Positions 36,638 through 47,384 are shown, counted from the stretch's first letter. The stretch is 64,000 nucleotides of DNA from Bacillus ectoiniformans (GCF_016908875.1 NZ_JAFBES010000003.1:186001-250000), one strand, 5' to 3'. A program made the numbers and translations. The notes: a model not told the origin generated them from the letters alone.

Positions 36638-37777
36638 ATGAACTTCCAATTAACTGAAGAACACGAAATGATTAGAAAAATGGTGCGCGACTTTGCTAAG
36701 AATGAAGTTGAGCCTACAGCGGCAGAGCGTGATGAAGAAGAGCGCTTTGATATGGACTTATTCAAAAAAATGGCGGAGCTTGGCTTAACGGGGATTCCTT
36801 GGCCGGAAGAATACGGCGGCATCGGAAGCGACTATTTAGCCTACTGTATCGCTGTTGAAGAATTATCACGTGTCTGTGCGTCAACAGGGGTTACATTGTC
36901 AGCTCATACCTCACTTGCAGGCTGGCCTGTTTATAAATTCGGATCAGAAGAACAAAAGCAGAAGTACTTAAAGCCAATGGCCCAAGGGGAAAAAATCGGA
37001 GCCTATGGATTAACTGAGCCAGGTTCAGGATCCGATGCGGGCGGCATGAAAACAACAGCTCGTTTAGATGGAGATGAGTATGTCTTAAATGGATCTAAAA
37101 TCTTTATTACGAACGGCGGCATCGCTGATATTTATGTCGTGTTTGCATTAACAGATCCATCATCTAAACAACGCGGCACAACAGCATTTATCGTTGAAAA
37201 AGACTTCGCAGGCTTCTCTGTTGGAAAGAAAGAAAAGAAACTGGGCATTCGTTCTTCACCAACAACAGAAATTATCTTTGAAGATTGCCGAGTGCCGAAA
37301 GAAAACGTACTTGGTGAGGAAGGCGATGGCTTCAAGATTGCCATGATGACACTTGATGGCGGCCGTAACGGAATCGCTGCCCAAGCGGTAGGCATTGCAC
37401 AAGGGGCATTAGATGCCTCTGTCGAATATGCGAAAGAGCGCCAGCAGTTCGGCAAGCCGATTGCTGCTAACCAAGGAATCTCATTTAAATTGGCAGATAT
37501 GGCTACAAGCGTAGAAGCTTCCCGTCTTTTAACGTATCAAGCAGCTTGGCTTGAATCTGAAGGACTGCCATACGGTAAAGAATCGGCCATGTCTAAATTA
37601 ATGGCTGGTGATACAGCAATGAAAGTATCAACTGAGGCAGTTCAAATCTTTGGAGGCTACGGCTATACGAAGGACTACCCAGTTGAGCGTTATATGCGCG
37701 ATGCGAAGATTACACAAATCTATGAAGGTACACAAGAAATTCAGCGTCTTGTCATTTCAAGAATGCTAACGAAATAA
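36638..37777 (+). CDS. Acyl-CoA dehydrogenase 2 (AcdA-like)
   Basis: This second FAD acyl-CoA dehydrogenase, 379 aa, is paralogous to the preceding gene, so a local duplication is likely though old. It shows [27 protein letters not shown] and [12 protein letters not shown] with the catalytic Glu. Its place before a TetR/icmF pair suggests branched short-chain substrates such as isobutyryl-CoA, by inference only. ATG 36638 has GGGCGGGGG upstream. Confidence 0.94.
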   Translation: MNFQLTEEHEMIRKMVRDFAKNEVEPTAAERDEEERFDMDLFKKMAELGLTGIPWPEEYGGIGSDYLAYCIAVEELSRVCASTGVTLSAHTSLAGWPVYKFGSEEQKQKYLKPMAQGEKIGAYGLTEPGSGSDAGGMKTTARLDGDEYVLNGSKIFITNGGIADIYVVFALTDPSSKQRGTTAFIVEKDFAGFSVGKKEKKLGIRSSPTTEIIFEDCRVPKENVLGEEGDGFKIAMMTLDGGRNGIAAQAVGIAQGALDASVEYAKERQQFGKPIAANQGISFKLADMATSVEASRLLTYQAAWLESEGLPYGKESAMSKLMAGDTAMKVSTEAVQIFGGYGYTKDYPVERYMRDAKITQIYEGTQEIQRLVISRMLTK

Positions 37778-37786
37778 GGCAATTAC

Positions 37787-37908
37787 TTTTTATAAGTTAA
37801 GAGGAAACAGAGAATCATGCGACAGGGTGAGCTGGCTAGTTGAACAAGGGGAGTCAGTCCCTGGCGCATGAACTCAGACCTATCTTATAAAGGCCCTTAA
37901 TAAGGCGG
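37787..37908 (+). ncRNA. Folded leader candidate upstream of tetR-icmF
   Basis: Nested inverted repeats occur. The outer pair is TTTATAAG (37789-37796) with CTTATAAA (37884-37891). The inner pair is CATGCG-A-CAGGG (37816-37827) with CCCTG-G-CGCATG (37859-37870). A following GCCcTT/AAGGC hairpin covers the AAGGCGG ribosome site at 37902-37908. An alternative AGGG/CCCT hairpin competes with the inner stem. There is no T-run, so it is not a simple terminator. It does not show the conserved boxes of a cobalamin riboswitch. Confidence 0.45.
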
Positions 37909-37917
37909 TTGATAGAT

Positions 37918-38559
37918 ATGAACGAAAACAATAAACGAAAAGTCCATGCGTCTGTTAAAGATGAGCAGCTGATCCAAAAAAGGCGGAACGAAATGATTAG
38001 GGGTGCCGTTACGCTTTTTAAGCAAAAGGGATTTCACCGAACAACGACAAGGGAAATTGCTAAAGCTTCTGGATTCAGCATAGGCACTTTATACGAGTAC
38101 ATACGGACGAAAGAAGATGTACTCTACTTAGTCTGCGACAGCATTTATGATCAGGTAAAAGAACGGCTGCAGCAAATTGATACGGAAGCGGGTACGATTG
38201 AAAACCTGAAACTAGGGGTTGGCTATTACTTTAAAGTAGTTGATGATATGCAGGATGAAGTGCTTGTCATGTATCAAGAAGCGAAATCCCTTTCAAAGGA
38301 TGCGCTGCCTTATGTCCTGCAGAAAGAAATGGAAATGGTCGGGATGTTTGAAACACTGATTCGGTGCTGTGTCGAGAACAATGAGCTGGAAATGGATGAA
38401 CGAACCATTCATATGCTCGCTCAAAATATTTTTGTACAAGGACAAATGTGGGGATTCCGTCGCTGGAGTTTGAGGAAAGCGTTTACAATAGACGACTACA
38501 TCGACTTGCAGACGGATTTGCTTTTTGCTGGTATTGATGGATACCGAGTGAAAAAATAA
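37918..38559 (+). CDS. TetR/AcrR family transcriptional regulator
   Basis: This is a likely repressor of the surrounding acyl-CoA genes, 213 aa. The N-terminal HTH is [20 protein letters not shown] then [22 protein letters not shown], classic TetR. The ligand domain is helical and resembles FadR-type acyl-CoA sensors. The start ATG 37918 follows AAGGCGG by nine bases; a TTG nine bases upstream overlaps the ribosome site. It ends 11 bp before icmF, so it is in the same unit. A ligand such as an acyl-CoA is inferred from context. Confidence 0.9.
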   Translation: MNENNKRKVHASVKDEQLIQKRRNEMIRGAVTLFKQKGFHRTTTREIAKASGFSIGTLYEYIRTKEDVLYLVCDSIYDQVKERLQQIDTEAGTIENLKLGVGYYFKVVDDMQDEVLVMYQEAKSLSKDALPYVLQKEMEMVGMFETLIRCCVENNELEMDERTIHMLAQNIFVQGQMWGFRRWSLRKAFTIDDYIDLQTDLLFAGIDGYRVKK

Positions 38560-38570
38560 GGGGGAGAAAC

Positions 38571-41500
38571 ATGAGTCAAACAGTGGAAATATATAAACCG
38601 AAACACCATATTCGATTTGTTACAGCTTCCAGTCTTTTTGATGGACATGATGCTTCAATTAATATTATGAGACGAATTTTACAAGCCAGCGGAGCAGAGG
38701 TCATTCATTTAGGGCATAACCGTTCAGTAGAAGAAATTGTGAATGCGGCGATTCAAGAAGACGTGCAGGGGATCGCGATTTCTTCTTACCAAGGCGGGCA
38801 TGTAGAATACTTCAAATACACCTATGACTTGCTGAAAGAAAAGGGCTGTTCGCACATTCGCATTTATGGCGGAGGCGGCGGGGTTATTATACCAAGAGAA
38901 ATTCAAGAGCTTCATGACTATGGGATTGCCCGCATCTTTTCACCTGAAGACGGCCGTACGAGCGGGCTCCAAGGGATGATTAACCGGATGCTTGAGGAAT
39001 GTGATTTTCCAACAGCAACAAGTGCTGTAAAAGCAGAGTTAGATGAATTAAAAACTGGTGCAGCACCTGTCATTTCTAAGCTGATTTCATTAGCGGAGGA
39101 TCAAGTCGATGCCGATCCAGCTTCACAGGCAGAGACGAAAGAAATTTTAGAACAGATTGATGAAATGAAGGCGAATGTGCCAGTCGTAGGGATCACAGGC
39201 ACTGGAGGAGCAGGAAAAAGCTCATTGACAGATGAGTTAATCCGCCGCTTCTTAAATGAACTTCCGGACAAAAAGGTCGCGATTCTTTCCGTAGATCCGA
39301 CGAAGCAAAAAACGGGGGGCGCCTTGCTCGGAGACCGGATTCGCATGAATGCCATCTTCTCTAATCGTGTATTTATGCGCAGCTTGGCCACCCGTAATTC
39401 TCGTTCTGAATTATCATTAGCTATTAAAGATGCGATTGCAGTAACTAAAGCAGCTGGCTTCGACTTAATTATCGTTGAGACGAGCGGGATTGGCCAAGGG
39501 GATGCGGAAATCGCTGAAATTTCTGATGTATCGATGTATGTAATGACGAGCGAATTCGGTGCCCCGTCACAGCTTGAGAAAATTGATATGATTGATTTCG
39601 CTGACTTAATTGTGATCAATAAATTTGAAAGAAAAGGATCAGAGGATGCTAAGCGCCAAGTTCAGAAGCAGTACCAGCGCAGCCGCAACCTTTTTGACCA
39701 GCAGCTTGATGACATGCCGGTTTACGGGACGATCGCCAGTCAATTTAATGACCAAGGCACAAACGCACTTTTTGCGGCATTAGTGGACGTCATTAATAAG
39801 AAAGCAGGTACAGACTGGTCCACGTCATTCGACAAAAACGTCGATGTCGAAAAACAAAATGTCATTATACCGAATGATCGCCGCTATTACCTGCGCGAAA
39901 TTACGGAAGCGGTTCGAGGCTACCATGGCAAAGCAGCGGAGCAAGTGAAAATTGCCCGGCGTCTGTTCCAGCTTGAAGGTGCGATCGAGGAGGTTAAGGC
40001 AAAAGAAACAAACAGTGACGTCCTGTCTTCCCTAGAAGCATTGAAAGCTTCGGTTGAAGAGCATTTAACGCCTGAATCTAGAAAAGTGCTGAATAGCTGG
40101 CACGAATTAAAAGAAAAATACTCCGGCAAAGAATTTGTCACGAAAATCCGTGATAAGGAAATCGTGACAGAATTAACAACGACTAGCCTTTCTGGTTTAG
40201 CGATTCCGCGTGTGGCGCTGCCTAAATTTGAAGATTACGGCGAAATCCTGCGCTGGGTATTTAAAGAGAATGTGCCTGGTGCCTTCCCTTATACAGCTGG
40301 TGTGTTTCCGTTTAAACGCAAAGGAGAAGATCCGAAGCGTCAATTTGCGGGAGAAGGAACGCCGGAACGAACGAACCGCCGCTTCCACTACCTGTCTAAA
40401 GATGATGATGCGAAGCGTTTAAGTACCGCTTTTGATTCAGTTACTTTATACGGGGAAGACCCAGATCACCGCCCAGACATTTATGGAAAAGTAGGCGAGA
40501 GCGGCGTCAGCATTTGTACGCTTGAAGATATGAAGAAGCTGTATGCAGGCTTTGACTTATGCCATCCGTCTACATCGGTTTCCATGACGATTAACGGCCC
40601 AGCGCCAATTATCTTAGCTATGTTTATGAACACAGCCATTGATCAGCAGGTGAAAGCGAAAGAAGAAGAACTCGGACGCACCCTGACAGTGGAAGAGTTT
40701 GGCGAGGTTCGTGCCCTAACGCTGAAGACGGTTCGCGGAACGGTTCAAGCCGATATTCTAAAAGAAGATCAAGGGCAAAACACATGTATTTTCTCAACTG
40801 AATTTGCCCTTAGAATGATGGGAGATATTCAGCAATACTTTATCGATCATCAAGTCAGAAACTATTATTCTGTTTCTATTTCTGGCTACCATATTGCAGA
40901 AGCAGGGGCGAACCCAATTTCTCAGCTGGCTTTCACACTCGCTAACGGATTTACGTATGTGGAATATTATTTAAGCCGCGGGATGAACATTGATGACTTC
41001 GCGCCGAATTTATCCTTCTTCTTCTCTAACGGTTTAGATCCTGAGTATACAGTGATTGGACGGGTAGCTCGCCGTATTTGGGCAACAACGATGCGTGATA
41101 AGTATGGAGCAAATGAGCGCTCGCAAAAGCTGAAATACCACGTTCAAACATCTGGCCGTTCTCTGCATGCGCAGGAAATTGATTTCAACGACATCCGTAC
41201 GACATTGCAGGCACTCATGGCTTTGCAGGATAACTGTAACTCCCTTCATACAAATGCCTATGATGAAGCGATTACTACACCAACGGAAGAATCGGTTCGC
41301 CGTGCGATGGCTATTCAAATGATTATTACAAATGAGCATGGCTTATCGAAAAATGAAAATCCGCTGCAAGGCTCTTTCATTGCGGAGGAATTAACGGATT
41401 TAGTAGAAGAAGCTGTGTTAAAAGAGTTTGAGAGAATTAATGATCGCGGCGGTGTACTTGGCGCCATGGAAACGCAGTATCAGCGCGGGAAAATTCAAGA

Positions 41501-41840
41501 AGAATCCATGCATTATGAAATGCTGAAGCATACGGGTGAATTGCCGATTATTGGCGTCAACACGTACTTGAATCCAAACCCTCCATCAGAGGACGATATT
41601 AACAACATGGAGCTTGCGCGTGCGACGAAAGAGGAAAAGGAAACCCAAATTACGAATTTGAAGAACTTCCAAGAGCAGCATCAAGACCAAACTGAAGCAG
41701 CGCTTGCCCGTTTAAAAGAAGCAGCTGTCAGCGGAGGCAATATCTTTGCTGAGTTAATGGATACAGTAAAAGTAGCAAGTCTTGGCCAAATTACGAAGGC
41801 ATTGTATGAAGTAGGCGGTCAATACAGAAGAAATATGTAA
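38571..41840 (+). CDS. icmF: Fused isobutyryl-CoA mutase IcmF
   Basis: This adenosylcobalamin-dependent mutase interconverts isobutyryl-CoA and n-butyryl-CoA. It has 1089 aa in a single chain. The B12-binding domain (about 10-145) has DGHDASI with axial His26. The MeaB-like G-protein chaperone domain (about 200-420) has P-loop [10 protein letters not shown], then [18 protein letters not shown] and NKFERKG. The mutase barrel (about 550-1089) has [17 protein letters not shown], where methylmalonyl-CoA mutases carry YATMY, and [10 protein letters not shown]. The built-in chaperone means no separate meaB is needed. It links valine-derived isobutyryl-CoA to the adjacent C4 beta-oxidation genes. 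Confidence 0.95.
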   Translation: MSQTVEIYKPKHHIRFVTASSLFDGHDASINIMRRILQASGAEVIHLGHNRSVEEIVNAAIQEDVQGIAISSYQGGHVEYFKYTYDLLKEKGCSHIRIYGGGGGVIIPREIQELHDYGIARIFSPEDGRTSGLQGMINRMLEECDFPTATSAVKAELDELKTGAAPVISKLISLAEDQVDADPASQAETKEILEQIDEMKANVPVVGITGTGGAGKSSLTDELIRRFLNELPDKKVAILSVDPTKQKTGGALLGDRIRMNAIFSNRVFMRSLATRNSRSELSLAIKDAIAVTKAAGFDLIIVETSGIGQGDAEIAEISDVSMYVMTSEFGAPSQLEKIDMIDFADLIVINKFERKGSEDAKRQVQKQYQRSRNLFDQQLDDMPVYGTIASQFNDQGTNALFAALVDVINKKAGTDWSTSFDKNVDVEKQNVIIPNDRRYYLREITEAVRGYHGKAAEQVKIARRLFQLEGAIEEVKAKETNSDVLSSLEALKASVEEHLTPESRKVLNSWHELKEKYSGKEFVTKIRDKEIVTELTTTSLSGLAIPRVALPKFEDYGEILRWVFKENVPGAFPYTAGVFPFKRKGEDPKRQFAGEGTPERTNRRFHYLSKDDDAKRLSTAFDSVTLYGEDPDHRPDIYGKVGESGVSICTLEDMKKLYAGFDLCHPSTSVSMTINGPAPIILAMFMNTAIDQQVKAKEEELGRTLTVEEFGEVRALTLKTVRGTVQADILKEDQGQNTCIFSTEFALRMMGDIQQYFIDHQVRNYYSVSISGYHIAEAGANPISQLAFTLANGFTYVEYYLSRGMNIDDFAPNLSFFFSNGLDPEYTVIGRVARRIWATTMRDKYGANERSQKLKYHVQTSGRSLHAQEIDFNDIRTTLQALMALQDNCNSLHTNAYDEAITTPTEESVRRAMAIQMIITNEHGLSKNENPLQGSFIAEELTDLVEEAVLKEFERINDRGGVLGAMETQYQRGKIQEESMHYEMLKHTGELPIIGVNTYLNPNPPSEDDINNMELARATKEEKETQITNLKNFQEQHQDQTEAALARLKEAAVSGGNIFAELMDTVKVASLGQITKALYEVGGQYRRNM

Positions 41841-41846
41841 CAATTT

Positions 41847-41946
41847 AGGTGGCTTATGAGTCCCAGACTGGCTTGTGGGAAAACGGCGGATGATCGCTGT
41901 ATCTCGCAGGATTCAGAGACTGGAGACGGCGTAAGCCGCCTTTTTA
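41847..41946 (+). terminator. Multi-helix terminator or attenuator-like element after icmF
   Basis: A 12-bp long-range stem pairs AGGTGGCTTATG (41847-41858) with CGTAAGCCGCCT (41930-41941), including two G-U pairs. TCCCA/TGGGA (41861-41880) forms an inner hairpin. Two alternatives compete for the 3' arm: GGCGG/CCGCC, and CGGC-GTAA-GCCG. TTTTT follows at 41941-41945. Confidence 0.6.
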
Positions 41947-41972
41947 TATGTAAAGATTCAAAATACGCATAA

Positions 41973-41986
41973 AGAAAGCGTTTACT
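41973..41986. promoter_or_regulatory. Candidate cre (CcpA) box
   Basis: AGAAAGCGTTTACT matches TGAAAGCGTTTACA at 12 of 14 positions, in the 314-bp gap between icmF and the small membrane gene. The rest of the gap has no gene I can support. Confidence 0.4.
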
Positions 41987-42154
41987 TAAAAGGAGTTATG
42001 GGCAAGCTAATAATAAAAAGACTGTGGGAACCGAAAAATCCAGTAATTAAATTTTCAAAAACTTTACACAGGAAATTCAGCTTTTCTTTTACAATGTAAG
42101 GGAGAAAGAAGTACAATAAACAGGATAAAGATGGGATGTGACAAGGTGAACCAA

Positions 42155-42379
42155 ATGACAAGAACGATCGCAGTAGCTGCCTATATCATTGTTTTCCTTT
42201 GGCTCTATCATATGCAATTAGGTTCAATCCCCCTACTTCTTTTAGCCATCTATTTATTCTATAAAAGTTATCAAGAATGGAAAAAGCCAGCACGCCCTTA
42301 TATTCAAGAAGAAACTGAAACGGCTGAAGAAACCCCGTCTGTAAAAAGGACACAAAAAAAAGCGGGAATCGTGACATAA
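42155..42379 (+). CDS. Small membrane protein, 74 aa
   Basis: The N-terminal 45 residues contain two closely spaced hydrophobic segments (IAVAAYIIVFLWLY; IPLLLLAIYLFY), then a charged tail rich in Glu, Thr and Lys. I do not recognise a characterised family. AAGGTG eight bases upstream favours ATG 42155; a longer form from ATG 42131 would add eight residues. It lies between icmF and rpoE, and its 3' end overlaps a terminator stem. Confidence 0.65.
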   Translation: MTRTIAVAAYIIVFLWLYHMQLGSIPLLLLAIYLFYKSYQEWKKPARPYIQEETETAEETPSVKRTQKKAGIVT

Positions 42380-42405
42380 ATCTAGCATAAGCCCGCTATT
42401 TTTGT
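42361..42405 (+). terminator. Terminator overlapping the end of the small membrane gene
   Basis: AGCGGG (42361-42366, inside the coding region) pairs with CCCGCT (42392-42397), followed by ATTTTTG. Confidence 0.6.
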
Positions 42406-42490
42406 TTATAATGAAAAATATGCATTCTAATTATTGCCTTTTTCACTCAGAGAGAAGAGTGTTTGTAAATAGAGAAGGGACGTGCGAGAA

Positions 42491-43048
42491 TTGAGTTTGA
42501 AACAATTGTCTAAAGAAGAATTAAAAGAAATGTCTTTTATTGAACTGGCACATGAAATTTTAGGAGAAAGCAAGCAGCCTTTAACTTTCCAGGAAATTCT
42601 AAATAAGATTCAAGGATATTTAGAGATTTCTGATGAAGAAGTGAAACAGCGTATGGTGCAATTCTATACAGATCTAAATATTGACGGCAGCTTTCTTACG
42701 CTAGGGGAGAACCGCTGGGGACTGCGCGCTTGGTATCCTGTGGATCAAATCGAGGAAGAAGCAGTATCTGCCGTGAAGACGAAAGCGAAAAAGAAAAAAG
42801 CTAAAAAAGCTGAAGTTGAAGATCTTGAGGACGAAGAAGAACTGGACTTTGACGAAGAAGATTTAGAAGAAGAAGTCGATGAATTAGAAGACCTAGTGGA
42901 TGAAATTGATGGTCTGGATGATGACGATGATGAAGACGAGGACGATGATGACGGCTTCGATGATGATCTAGTCACAGACGACGATGATTTTGACTTGGAT
43001 GATGACGAAGAAGATGAAGATGAAGATGAAGATTTAGACGAAAAATAA
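42491..43048 (+). CDS. rpoE: DNA-directed RNA polymerase delta subunit
   Basis: Delta increases RNA polymerase recycling and promoter selectivity in Firmicutes. The product has 185 aa. The folded N-terminal HARE-HTH region (about 1-90) shows ELKEMSFIELAHEIL and FYTDLNIDGSFLTLGENRWGLRAWYP. It is followed by a Lys-rich patch KTKAKKKKAKKAE and then an extremely acidic Asp/Glu tail to the end, the usual layout. TTG 42491 has suitable spacing from AAGGGA; GTG 42482 is too close. It lies upstream of pyrG as in B. subtilis. Confidence 0.96.
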   Translation: MSLKQLSKEELKEMSFIELAHEILGESKQPLTFQEILNKIQGYLEISDEEVKQRMVQFYTDLNIDGSFLTLGENRWGLRAWYPVDQIEEEAVSAVKTKAKKKKAKKAEVEDLEDEEELDFDEEDLEEEVDELEDLVDEIDGLDDDDDEDEDDDDGFDDDLVTDDDDFDLDDDEEDEDEDEDLDEK

Positions 43049-43064
43049 GATTTTTAATCTTTTC

Positions 43065-43093
43065 TTGACTTCTTTTAAGCGGAATTGTAGTAT
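43065..43093 (+). promoter_or_regulatory. pyrG promoter
   Basis: TTGACT (43065-43070) and TAGTAT (43088-43093) have exact 17-bp spacing. They place the start at the GGG of 43101-43103, seven bases after the -10. Confidence 0.85.
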
Positions 43094-43100
43094 TTTATTT

Positions 43101-43169
43101 GGGCTCTTTAAAGAGAATTGCTAACGTTAATAACGCTCCCTTTACTTTTTAAGTAATCGGGGCGTTTTT
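43101..43169 (+). promoter_or_regulatory. pyrG CTP-sensing attenuator (reiterative G type)
   Basis: The transcript begins GGGCTC, as in B. subtilis pyrG, where low CTP causes stuttering addition of G residues. The terminator stem pairs AACGCTCC (43132-43139) with GGGGCGTT (43159-43166) plus a T-run. The upstream strand holds GCTCCCTTT, which a 5' poly-G tract can pair with to prevent termination. Confidence 0.85.
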
Positions 43170-43230
43170 GTGTTTTTAACCCTATATAAGCAGTGGATGA
43201 ATGAAATCATATTAAGGAACAATAGATTGA

Positions 43231-44847
<1,617 letters not shown>

Positions 44848-44852
44848 ATAAT

Positions 44853-44907
44853 AAAAAGAAGCTGACTCAACAGATTGTTTAACGATCTTTCGAGTCAGCT
44901 TTTTCTA
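44853..44907 (+). terminator. Terminator of pyrG
   Basis: AAGCTGACTC (44859-44868) pairs with GAGTCAGCTT (44892-44901) and is followed by TTTTCT. Confidence 0.85.
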
Positions 44908-44980
44908 TACAATGAGTGTACGTTCTTATTGTGAATAAATGTCCACTGGCATAGCTGTAGTCATTTTTGTACCGATTTTT

Positions 44981-45505
44981 TCAATAATCTTCTAAAATTT
45001 CATCGGTAGTCATTTTTAGCAAGTGGTAAATATATAAGCCTGCCATGGCAGAAGGGAAGCCTGTGCGGCCGCCTGAATCATCAGGCAGCATCCCTTTCGT
45101 TAGTTTCGTATCAATAAATATATCTGCCAAATCAGCTAGTGATGGCTCTGAATCAGCCTTTATTTGACCTGCTATAGCCACGAATGGAATCCCTTCAGCA
45201 GCAAGAGATTCTCCAATGGCAATGGCCTCTGGATCATTTGCCAATCGAGAGATGAGCAGCACCCGGTCCATTTGCTTAATTTGAGTATCTGATTGAAGCA
45301 CGCGGGCATGTCTGAATGGTTCCGCTCCTTCAATTGCTTCATATTCAATGGCTTGCATTTCTTTTAAGCCTTTAATATATATATGGCCTTCACCGGCTGA
45401 CGCTTGAGCTAAAAGGCGGGCTCCATCTTCTATAGAAAAGGCTTCTTTGTCAGATATTCTCTGCAAAAGACCCGTTAATTGTGTAGTAAACATTTTCAGC
45501 ATCAT
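44981..45505 (-). CDS. ywjG: DUF2529 family protein YwjG
   Basis: This soluble protein has 174 aa and a sugar isomerase (SIS)-like alpha/beta pattern (GEGHIYIKGLKEMQAIEYEA; then GIPFVAIAG). No catalytic role is known. The position between pyrG and spo0F, on the opposite strand, matches ywjG of B. subtilis. The first of two adjacent ATGs, at 45505, has AAGGAG six bases upstream. Confidence 0.88.
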   Translation of the reverse strand: MMLKMFTTQLTGLLQRISDKEAFSIEDGARLLAQASAGEGHIYIKGLKEMQAIEYEAIEGAEPFRHARVLQSDTQIKQMDRVLLISRLANDPEAIAIGESLAAEGIPFVAIAGQIKADSEPSLADLADIFIDTKLTKGMLPDDSGGRTGFPSAMAGLYIYHLLKMTTDEILEDY

Positions 45506-45594
45506 TGATCACTCCTTCTAATCGTTGTGTTCATTATACATATAACCTTTTCTTGAGGAAAATCAGACAAACTTAATAAGTTTTATTTACAAGC

Positions 45595-45621
45595 AGGAGT
45601 TTCCCTCATATTAATAGAAAT
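45595..45621 (+). promoter_or_regulatory. Sigma-H type promoter of spo0F
   Basis: AGGAGTTT (45595-45602) and GAAAT (45617-45621) are 14 bp apart, which fits the sigma-H consensus. A TATAAT at 45644-45649 may be a sigma-A -10 with a poor -35. Dual control of this type is known for spo0F in B. subtilis. Confidence 0.55.
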
Positions 45622-45679
45622 AATTAGTAAATAACCGAGTCGGTATAATCTGTTTTTTAATGAAGTGAGGGTAAATGAC

Positions 45680-46063
45680 ATGAATAAAAAGATTCTTATA
45701 GTAGATGATCAATTCGGCATTCGTATTTTATTGAATGAAGTGCTTCAGAAGGAAGGCTATACAACTTTTCAAGCGGCAAACGGTGTTCAAGCACTTGAAA
45801 TTGCCAATGAGCATTCACCTGATCTTGTGCTGTTAGACATGAAGATTCCTGGTATGGATGGAATAGAAATTTTAAAAAGAATGAAACAAAAAGATGCGGA
45901 TATTCGTGTCATCATTATGACAGCTTATGGTGAATTAGACATGATTCAAGAAGCAAGAGACCTGGGTGCTTTGACGCACTTCGCTAAGCCGTTTGATATT
46001 GATGACATTCGCAAGACAGTCAAAGAATATGTCACTAGAGAAAACGAACAAACAAAAAATTGA
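45680..46063 (+). CDS. spo0F: Sporulation initiation phosphotransferase Spo0F
   Basis: Spo0F is the single-domain response regulator of the sporulation phosphorelay. It takes phosphate from Kin kinases and passes it to Spo0B. The product has 127 aa. The acidic pocket is VDD (9-10), the phosphoacceptor is D53 in [11 protein letters not shown], and the conserved T and K lie in IIMTAYGE and FAKPFD. The sequence around the phosphoacceptor is the same as I recall for B. subtilis. ATG 45680 fits the family; GTG 45665 in frame is upstream. It is divergent from ywjG. Confidence 0.97.
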   Translation: MNKKILIVDDQFGIRILLNEVLQKEGYTTFQAANGVQALEIANEHSPDLVLLDMKIPGMDGIEILKRMKQKDADIRVIIMTAYGELDMIQEARDLGALTHFAKPFDIDDIRKTVKEYVTRENEQTKN

Positions 46064-46089
46064 CTTTTTCATGGCGCATTGGCTTCTGA

Positions 46090-46119
46090 TTGGTAAAGGC
46101 TACATTATTTTGGTATGAT
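46090..46119 (+). promoter_or_regulatory. Probable promoter of fba
   Basis: TTGGTA (46090-46095) and TATGAT (46114-46119) have 18-bp spacing. A 7-bp stem CTGTAAG/CTTACAG (46141-46147 with 46168-46174) lies in the leader before the AAGGAGG site. Confidence 0.5.
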
Positions 46120-46199
46120 ACAAATGTAAAAAAATTAAATCTGTAAGTACAAGTTTTATTGGATTTGCTTACAGTCTCAAATCAAGGAGGAAAATAATT

Positions 46200-47063
46200 A
46201 TGCCTTTAGTTTCCATGACAGAAATGCTTAATACAGCCAAGGACAAGAAGTATGCTGTTGGACAATTTAATCTGAACAACTTAGAGTTTACGCAAGCGAT
46301 TTTACAAGCAGCAGAAGAAGAGAAATCTCCAGTAATTCTAGGGGTATCTGAAGGCGCTGCCCGCTATATGGGTGGATTTAAGCTTGTTGTTGAAATGGTA
46401 AAAGCCTTGATGGAAGAATATAAAGTAACTGTTCCAGTTGCGATTCACCTGGATCATGGATCAAGCTTTGAAATGTGTGCGAAAGCGATTCATGCAGGAT
46501 TTACATCAGTTATGATCGATGGATCTCACCATCCGTTAGAAGAAAATATAGCATTAACGAAAAAAGTTGTGGAATTAGCTCACCTGCACGGAGTTTCAGT
46601 AGAAGCGGAACTTGGCCGTATCGGCGGACAAGAGGACGATCTAGTGGTTGAAGACGCAGATGCAGCTTACGCCATTCCTTCAGAGTGTGATCAATTAGTT
46701 CGTGAAACGGGTGTAGACTGCTTCGCTCCTGCACTAGGTTCTGTTCATGGCCCTTATAAAGGCGAGCCGAAGCTTGGTTTTGACCGTATGGAAGAAGTTA
46801 TGAACCTGACAGGTGTTCCTTTAGTTCTTCACGGAGGAACAGGCATTCCAACGAAAGACGTTCAAAAAGCGATCTCACTTGGAACGGCAAAAATTAATGT
46901 CAACACTGAAAACCAAATCTCATCAGCCAAACGCGTACGTGAAGTACTAGCTGAAAAGCCAAACGAATACGATCCGCGTAAATACTTAGGCCCAGCTCGC
47001 GAAGCCATCAAAGAAACAGTAAAAGGCAAAATGCAAGAATTCGGTTCATCGGGTAAAGCGTAA
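46200..47063 (+). CDS. fba: Class II fructose-bisphosphate aldolase
   Basis: This zinc aldolase of glycolysis and gluconeogenesis interconverts fructose-1,6-bisphosphate with DHAP and glyceraldehyde-3-phosphate. It has 287 aa. Zinc and catalytic motifs are HLDHGSS near residue 83, [13 protein letters not shown] near residue 135, GSVHGPY near residue 180 and HGGTG near residue 210. It matches FbaA of B. subtilis in sequence and place. The stop codon is followed after three bases by the stem-loop repeat. Confidence 0.97.
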   Translation: MPLVSMTEMLNTAKDKKYAVGQFNLNNLEFTQAILQAAEEEKSPVILGVSEGAARYMGGFKLVVEMVKALMEEYKVTVPVAIHLDHGSSFEMCAKAIHAGFTSVMIDGSHHPLEENIALTKKVVELAHLHGVSVEAELGRIGGQEDDLVVEDADAAYAIPSECDQLVRETGVDCFAPALGSVHGPYKGEPKLGFDRMEEVMNLTGVPLVLHGGTGIPTKDVQKAISLGTAKINVNTENQISSAKRVREVLAEKPNEYDPRKYLGPAREAIKETVKGKMQEFGSSGKA

Positions 47064-47066
47064 TAT

Positions 47067-47339
47067 GAAAAGCAAAAGCCGTTTGCTCAGGTGTGAAGGG
47101 CAAATAGGCTTCTACCCTCAAGGCGCTCTTTGCCTTTAGGGTAGAAGATCTTTTGACCCAAGCACCTAACGGATTTTGCTAGACACACCGAAAAGCAAAT
47201 TACGCTGTTCAGGAGCGACAGGCAAATAGGCAACTAACCAAAAGGCGTTTTGTGCCTTTAGGTTAGTTGATCTTTTGACCGAGATCCTAGCCCATTTTGC
47301 TAGACAGACCGAAAAGCAGAGCTGATCTGTAAGCGACCC
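47067..47339 (+). repeat. Stem-loop repeat element downstream of fba (two full units plus a partial)
   Basis: Unit A is 47067-47189, unit B is 47190-47310 and a fragment continues to about 47339. Each unit opens with GAAAAGCA and closes with GCTAGACA. The inner stems are 47109-47124 with 47132-47147 in unit A and 47231-47246 with 47254-47269 in unit B, 15 of 16 pairs in each and 7-nt loops. Stem sequences differ by paired changes on both arms. The outer stem in unit A is GCAAAAGCCGTT/AACGGATTTTGC plus AGGTG/CACCT. Confidence 0.88.
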
Positions 47340-47354
47340 ATATATAGATGTACG

Positions 47355-47384
47355 AAACCGCCTTATAACAGTAGGGCGGTTTCC
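47355..47384 (+). terminator. Probable fba terminator past the repeats
   Basis: AAACCGCC (47355-47362) pairs with GGCGGTTT (47375-47382) with a short T-tract. It lies 292 bp after the fba stop, so the repeats would be part of the fba transcript. Confidence 0.55.

Noticed and set aside
37787-37908. Cobalamin riboswitch upstream of the B12-dependent mutase unit
   Set aside because: The conserved B12-box and the GCTGCCCCCGCAACTGT-like core are missing, so only a generic folded leader is reported.
39101-39619. 172-codon minus-strand frame inside icmF
   Set aside because: It is antisense to the conserved G-domain of IcmF and has no features of its own.
41998-42099. 33-codon frame starting ATG 41998 after AAGGAG
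   Set aside because: Only two bases separate the ribosome-site-like sequence from the ATG, and the peptide has no recognisable pattern. Left open but not called.
42745-42975. 76-codon serine-rich frame on the minus strand
   Set aside because: It is the antisense of the Asp/Glu codons of the rpoE acidic tail.
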